Source: Candidatus Omnitrophota bacterium
Lineage (GTDB): Bacteria; Omnitrophota; Omnitrophia; Omnitrophales; Aquincolibacteriaceae
Assembly (NCBI GenBank): GCA_016196565.1
Contig: JACPXK010000059.1
Location: 1 to 14,860, forward strand
Direction of reading: 5' to 3'
Length of the DNA: 14,860 nucleotides
Position 1 is the stretch's first letter; every line of letters begins with the position of its first letter. The position numbers and the translations under genes are program-made. The notes under the pieces were generated by a model. That model had not been told where the DNA came from. It ran no database searches and was given only the letters and a program-made list of their open reading frames with translations. Of the stretch, positions 7,819 through 12,800 are shown piece after piece.

Positions 7819-9477
7819 TCAAGGTTTTCCCTTTTGAATAAGTTCGCCGGCCCGATGCAAGGCGTCCTTCATATTCAAAAAGACGTTTTCTTCGCCGATC
7901 ATATCATAGAGATTCGACTTTACCATTTCATTAAGAGGCTGCATATGAAGTCCCGTAATAATAAGCGGGATATGATTGCCTTTGCATCGGCGGTAAAAAC
8001 TTTTTAACGCGTGGAGCCCCGTCGAATCGATAATGGGCACATCCCGGAGTCTTAGAATGCGCACCTTGGGTTTTTCATGGATGGTCCGGTCTACTTCGTC
8101 GAGCTGGCTTGCCGCTCCAAAAAATAGCGGGCCGTCCACCTCATAAACTTCGACTCCCTTCGGGACAATAAATTTGTTGATGGGCCGTTCTTCCGCGCTC
8201 TCCTCCTCTTCGATTTCTTTGGTGAACAGTTTGACGTTGGTCACATTCGCCATACGCTTCATAAAAAGAAAAGCGGACAACACAACCCCCAACTGAATCG
8301 CGACATTGAGATCGACGGCCACCGTTACGGAAAATGTTGTCAGAAGAACAATAATCCCCCCTCGTGAACCTCTTAAAAGTTCACGGAAGGAACGCCATTC
8401 GCTCATGTGATAAGCCACCACCACCAGGATACCGGCCAGACAGGCCAAGGGAACAAGTTTTATCCAAGGGCCGAAAAAAAGCATGACGGCAAGAACGGTC
8501 ATCGCGTGAACGATACCGGCAATCGGCGTTTTTCCGCCATTTTTAATATTGGTGACCGTGCGCGCAATGGCGCCGGTGGCCGGCATTCCACCAAAAAGAG
8601 CAGAGGCAATATTGGCAACGCCCTGCCCGACCAACTCCATATTGGAACGGTGCTTTCCCCCAATCATTCCATCGGCAACTACGGCTGAGAGAAGTGACTC
8701 GATCGCCCCGAGAAGGGCAATGGTAAATGCCGGCTGAAAGAGGTTCTGAATGGTTTTAAAATCCAATTTGGGGATCTGCGGAACCGGCAGCGTATGGGGA
8801 AGCTCTCCGAAACGGCTTCCGATCGTTTCGACAGGCATATGGAAAATTGCCACCAAAACCGATGTGAGAATAAGCGCAACAAGCGATCCCGGAATCTTTT
8901 TAGAAATGCGGGGCCAAACCCCGATAATGATCATGGTCAAAAGCGCCAGGGACAAAGCGTGATAATTCATCGTATCGATATTTTCAAGGAACACATGCCA
9001 TTTCTCAAAAAATTCAGCCGGGATTTTATCCACGTTTAATCCCAGAAAATCTTTGACCTGGGATGAAAAAATAACCACGGCGATTCCGCTTGTGAAACCG
9101 ACCACGACGGTATGGGGAATAAATTTGATAATGGTGCCGAACCGCGCGAAGCCCATGATCATCAGGAGAATGCCGGCTAAAAATGTGGCAATGACCAGCC
9201 CGTCCACTCCATATTTATGCACAATCCCGTAAACAATAATCACAAAGGCCCCGGTGGGACCGCCGATTTGGACCCGGCTTCCGCCTAAAAGCGAAATAAG
9301 AAATCCGGCCACAATGGCCGTAAAAAGACCTTTTTCGGGAGAAACCCCCGAGGCAATCCCAAAAGCAATTGCCAAAGGAATCGCGACCACGCCGACGACA
9401 ATTCCCGCGATCAAATCAGAAATAAATTGTTCTTTGGAGTAATCACTTAGCGTTGTGAATAATTTTGGATAGAGCAT
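7819..9477 (-). CDS. SulP-family inorganic anion transporter with C-terminal STAS domain
   Basis: This 552-residue membrane protein has the SulP/SLC26 layout. Its N-terminal hydrophobic domain includes FISDLIAGIVVGVVAIPLA, GGSRVQIGGPTGAFVII (about 65-81) and GGMPATGAIARTVTNIKNGG. A cytoplasmic STAS domain follows (about 436-552) with the phosphorylatable-serine motif IIDSTGLHAL (serine near 484). The family moves sulfate, bicarbonate, dicarboxylates or other anions; the substrate cannot be read here. A charged linker, KEIEEEESAEERP, joins the halves. The ATG at 9477 has GAGAGG 4 nt upstream and starts at the usual family position. An in-frame TTG at 9516 would add 13 residues without a good ribosome binding site. 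It is the first gene of the close-packed block leading into the Hyf-like genes, ending 3 nt before the EIIA-like gene. Confidence 0.92.
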   Translation of the reverse strand: MLYPKLFTTLSDYSKEQFISDLIAGIVVGVVAIPLAIAFGIASGVSPEKGLFTAIVAGFLISLLGGSRVQIGGPTGAFVIIVYGIVHKYGVDGLVIATFLAGILLMIMGFARFGTIIKFIPHTVVVGFTSGIAVVIFSSQVKDFLGLNVDKIPAEFFEKWHVFLENIDTMNYHALSLALLTMIIIGVWPRISKKIPGSLVALILTSVLVAIFHMPVETIGSRFGELPHTLPVPQIPKLDFKTIQNLFQPAFTIALLGAIESLLSAVVADGMIGGKHRSNMELVGQGVANIASALFGGMPATGAIARTVTNIKNGGKTPIAGIVHAMTVLAVMLFFGPWIKLVPLACLAGILVVVAYHMSEWRSFRELLRGSRGGIIVLLTTFSVTVAVDLNVAIQLGVVLSAFLFMKRMANVTNVKLFTKEIEEEESAEERPINKFIVPKGVEVYEVDGPLFFGAASQLDEVDRTIHEKPKVRILRLRDVPIIDSTGLHALKSFYRRCKGNHIPLIITGLHMQPLNEMVKSNLYDMIGEENVFLNMKDALHRAGELIQKGKP

Positions 9478-9481
9478 CTTG

Positions 9482-9487
9482 CCTCTC
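9482..9487 (-). promoter_or_regulatory. Shine-Dalgarno sequence deciding the SulP start
   Basis: GAGAGG on the minus strand lies 4 nt before the ATG at 9477. It favours that start over the in-frame TTG at 9516, which has only an AT-rich stretch before it. Confidence 0.65.
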
Positions 9488-9585
9488 TTTGTACGATTTG
9501 GGAAAATTAAAAACAAAAATCCCCTTATTAGAGGAAAATGACCAACGACAAATTTTTGGATGAACCAATATGTGTCGCTCTGGAG

Positions 9586-9623
9586 ATTCGCTGGCAGGGG
9601 CCTGTTTAAAGCAGGCGGCGAAT
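9586..9623 (-). other. Imperfect hairpin between tatA and the SulP gene
   Basis: ATTCGC (9586-9591) pairs with GCGAAT (9618-9623). Inside it, GCCTG (9600-9604) pairs with CAGGC (9612-9616) around a TTTAAAG loop. On the transcript it lies just after the tatA stop. There is no U-run after it, so it is not a classical intrinsic terminator. It could be an RNA processing site, a leaky terminator, a 3' stabiliser of tatA mRNA, or part of the SulP leader. The rest of the 159-nt gap is AT-rich with no convincing promoter. Confidence 0.5.
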
Positions 9624-9636
9624 AGGTGAGCGCTTG

Positions 9637-9804
9637 TTACTTCTTTTCTTCGGAATTTCCCTCGGAACCGTCTTTGAGGGACTTTTTAAACTCGCGTATT
9701 CCCTCTCCGAGCGCACGGCCGATTTCAGGGAGTTTCTTTGCTCCGAAAAGAAGTAGGACGACCATAAGAATAACGACAACTTCTAAGGGACCTGGCATAC
9801 TCAT
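9637..9804 (-). CDS. tatA: Twin-arginine translocase subunit TatA/TatE
   Basis: This 55-residue protein has the full TatA layout. It has a short N terminus (MSMPGPLE), one membrane helix ([12 protein letters not shown], about 9-20), the hinge [20 protein letters not shown] with the hallmark FG followed by an amphipathic helix, and a charged tail ([11 protein letters not shown]). TatA oligomers form the pore-like element that exports folded proteins bearing twin-arginine signals. The ATG at 9804 has GGAGG 5 nt upstream, a near-ideal ribosome binding site. A second ATG two codons in is possible. No tatB or tatC is visible. It sits 84 nt after the giant gene and 159 nt before the SulP gene, so its operon membership is uncertain. 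Confidence 0.93.
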   Translation of the reverse strand: MSMPGPLEVVVILMVVLLLFGAKKLPEIGRALGEGIREFKKSLKDGSEGNSEEKK

Positions 9805-9809
9805 AAAAA

Positions 9810-9814
9810 CCTCC
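9810..9814 (-). promoter_or_regulatory. Shine-Dalgarno sequence of tatA
   Basis: GGAGG on the minus strand lies 5 nt before the tatA ATG. It is the strongest ribosome binding site in the window and supports a gene too short for routine ORF cut-offs. Confidence 0.8.
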
Positions 9815-9826
9815 GAAACGAAAGAT

Positions 9827-9835
9827 ATCCTAGCA
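9827..9835 (-). promoter_or_regulatory. Possible extended -10 promoter element for tatA
   Basis: TGCTAGGAT on the minus strand fits the extended -10 pattern TGN-TATAAT (4 of 6 in the hexamer). It lies 22 nt upstream of the tatA ATG, in the only sizeable gap before that gene. No convincing -35 was found at 16-18 nt, so this is weak evidence of a separate tatA promoter. The element overlaps the downstream arm of the inverted repeat, which would allow regulation. Confidence 0.25.
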
Positions 9836-9870
9836 TAAATTCCGGGAAACTCTAGTCCGAACTTTTATGC
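9833..9870 (-). other. Long inverted repeat downstream of the giant gene
   Basis: Seven-base arms GCATAAA and TTTATGC (9833-9839 and 9864-9870) enclose inner arms TTCGG and CCGGAA that pair with one bulge, giving an interrupted stem of about 12 bp. It begins about 19 nt after the TAA of the giant gene and ends before the tatA ribosome binding site. No strong U-tract follows. It could attenuate read-through into tatA or be an operator. It adjoins the possible extended -10 element of tatA. Confidence 0.5.
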
Positions 9871-9888
9871 GTGAAATATCCGGAAAGG

Positions 9889-12800
9889 TTATGCCGAGAC
9901 TTCAACGGACTTCTGATTGATCAATTGCTGGAGATAACGCAGAGATTGAATGACAAATCCCCTGGCTTCCGATCTTGCTCCGGGAATAATCTGCCAAATA
10001 AGAGGCTCAAGAAGGCGGGTTTGTTCTCCGGGATTATTTGTGATACCCCGCACCAAAGCAGCGGCCTTCAAAAGAGCAGGCACTAAGAAGGCAATCATCA
10101 CTAAATCATTATCGTGGACTTGGCTGGAATCGGCCGTAAACCGGGCCCCTAAAGGAAGCCCGGCCATGAGGCCGCCCCAACGGGTTTCAGAGCGTCCTGA
10201 AAGTAAAGTGGCAACGCCGTAATTGTGGGATTCAATATAATGGTTTAATTCTTGGTCCGCAACGACCTGGATTAATTGTTTAAGTTGAGGGATAAGCAAG
10301 CGCCGGACTTTGTCCTTTTCGTTCCAATTTAAATTGCTTTTTTTATCCAGCATGGCCTGTTCAATTTTGCGGAATAAATCGCTCTCCTCTCCCGGAACGG
10401 CAATCAAGGGCTCTGTCACTTTGCGATTTTGCTGAAACTTTTGAAGGGCACTCAAAACAACATAAAGAGTATACGGGCTTTTCTCGATAAGCTTTGTCAA
10501 CCAAACCGGATCAAGCAGCACACGGCCTTCTTCCGAAGACGTGGCATTCACCCAACTTTCAAATCCCGCCGCGGGACTCGCCCGGCCATCACCCAAGGCC
10601 TGAGCCATACGGCTTTCCAAAACAGGAGGAAGTATTCCCGCTTTCTCTGAATAAACCGGCCGCTGGAGAAGCTCGATCAAAATCTCCACTAACTTGGCCG
10701 CTTCAAGCTCTTCTTCAAGCCGCAGCGGAAGTACTTGTTGACGGGCGCCGTCAAATAAGGTTTTTATTTCCGGCGTAATCACCGGGCTTGTCAAATCCCT
10801 TGTTTCTGAACGCGCAGCTTTTTTTGAATCAACCGGCCTTTCCGGACGTGCTAACCTTTGGGGATGGTTATGCCAAAGCTGCATGAGATCAGGCAAGGGA
10901 TATATTCCTTTATTGCTTGTCGCATTAAAATAATCGCCAATGCTTGGAGGGTCGTCTTGGCTCCCAGGCAAGCGCACCTGAAAATGTTTCACAAAAAAAT
11001 GACGAATATCATCAGGAATGATTATTGTCTTCCACAGAAAAAAATTTCGTCCTTCGTGGGAGAGAGCCTTCATTTGTTGAGGTTGAAACAATGCCCAAAT
11101 CATATCATGATAACGGAGGGTTATTTCTAATTCTTCATCATCACTTAAAGGACGCGTGGCCTGATTTTGAAGAACCTCTTTTCCTATCAAGGGAAGTGAA
11201 ACCGGAGGACTTTGCCGAATATTTTCTGTTATTTTTAAAAACTCTTGAATGCGAGGCTGATTCGCTTCATCCCCGGGAATATTGATGCCGAAATGTTTTT
11301 TGAAAAGATCGCGAACATCCTCGGGGACAATCAACTTTTTCGCACGGGAAATCCCATGTTCGCCGGCAAGGAAACGAATCAAATCCACATACTGATGAAG
11401 GAGCGCTTGTTCCGTCACTGCCTCATCGCTTGCAAGCTCAAAATGTTGTTGAAAGGCTGCCCGGGAATCCCTATTAGGAAACCTCAGTTGTAAAGTTCCT
11501 TGCGGATTATGGGCAAAAGCGCCAAATAATACTCCTTCAAACATGGGCAATGCGGCATAAAGTCTTGGGGGCAACGCGCCGGGTTTTGGCTGTGTAACCA
11601 TTAAAGCTAATTTGGGTATTGAAGGACCGTTATCAGGCCCGCGGGAATGAGTCTCCCATTGGTCGTCCGCTAATTTTTCGATTGCTTGCGGATAAGAGTA
11701 AAAATGGAACCGCCCCTCCGTATCGATAAACGTCTTAAACAAGGCAGCGGGTGAAGCGGGTCCAAACTTACGCGATGTGAGCGTAAAGTCCGTATTTAAT
11801 TCAATCATCGCTTGTTCAAGGCTAACCCCTCCCAATCTTTGTTTAATTTCGTGAAGGATGGTTTTAGCCAAAGTGAGTTGAAGCACTCTATCTAGATTGC
11901 CGGGATCTATATCGTCAGAAGGAGAAAAATCAAACGGACTTGACATATTTTGATAATGGTCGGCAACCCATTGCAACGGATCTCCTTCGATACGCATATT
12001 TTTTAGAAAACTTGCACCCGCGATCATTTTCCAGGCGATTAATGACAAGCTTTTTTCATTGAAATTCAAAATATCAAAGAAAAGGTCTACCGATTTTTGA
12101 ACCTTACTCTTGAATTGAGGTTCATCGGCTACAAAACCCGCTTGCTGTGAAAATGCAACTTCCATTGTCCCGTTAGTTATATTGTGTAAGGCCCAAATTT
12201 TTTCCTTCATTGCATGGAAATTTTTTTCTGGATCTGACAGAACAGCCCAAAGGGCACGATCCATTTGAAAATCATTTGTCCATTGGTTAAGAAGGTCAAG
12301 ACGATAAGCATCTCCCGACATTTGTTGTATTTCAACGGGCAAAAAATACTCACTGCGGGCGCTTCCTTCGTTTGCAAAACCACCGGGATTATAAAGCCAC
12401 CGGTAAAAAACCTCAGGAGAAGACACGGGAGTCACTATCTCCATCGGTCTCTCAGAAAATAGACTCGCGTCCATTTCCGGTTCGCTTTCCTTTTCATCGA
12501 CCGTTCTCGTTTCAGAGCGCGAAGGCACTTTGGAAAAAAGCCGGGCGATATCACGCGGATGATTAAAATAATCTCTCGATAAGTGAATATGCATGACGGG
12601 TCTGCCCAAGTCCATAAGGGTAGCCAGATTCCCCGAAGCCTTGGCCATGGTAAGCCCGTCAAAAGTAAATGATTCATTAGGAATAAGCTCTGAGACACTT
12701 AGCAATCCGCCGGCTTGAGGGTCCTCCTCCGGAGGATCGAAGGTAAGCATGATGACGGTGCCTTCAGCCGCGGTAAGTAATTGATTCAGCGAGTGCTCAA

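Larger units (their letters stand above)
9961..12519 (-). repeat. Dispersed RSE(T/A)R motif, five occurrences in one protein
   Basis: SRSETR (RSETR at 12505-12519), ARSEY (RSEY at 12346-12357), ARSETR (10798-10812), GRSETR (10180-10194) and ARSEAR (9961-9975) occur only after the PGI domain. Codons differ between copies (CGC-TCT-GAA-ACG-AGA, CGT-TCA-GAA-ACA-AGG, AGA-TCG-GAA-GCC-AGG), so conservation is at the protein level. They sit in likely linkers between structured blocks. Confidence 0.65.
9892..12528 (-). other. C-terminal region of unknown function (about 880 residues) of the giant gene
   Basis: I do not recognise a family here. The region is soluble, mostly mixed charged/hydrophobic sequence predicted to be largely helical. 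It is divided by RSE(T/A)R motifs into segments of about 54, 515, 206 and 73 residues. The long segment holds the tandem repeat. The final segment has a more hydrophobic helix (LVMIAFLVPALLKAAALV). Lack of stop codons and normal codon use argue that it is real protein. Confidence 0.6.

Noticed and set aside
7819..9516. SulP gene starting at TTG 9516
   Set aside because: No good ribosome binding site. The ATG at 9477 has GAGAGG at proper distance and the family's normal start.
9525..9551. Sigma-70-like promoter before the SulP gene (TTGTCG, 15 nt, TAATAA)
   Set aside because: The spacer is too short and the -10 match is only 3 of 6. The stretch is AT-rich, so chance matches are likely.
9586..9623. 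Intrinsic terminator after tatA
   Set aside because: The hairpin is present, but no U-rich tract follows it in the direction of transcription.
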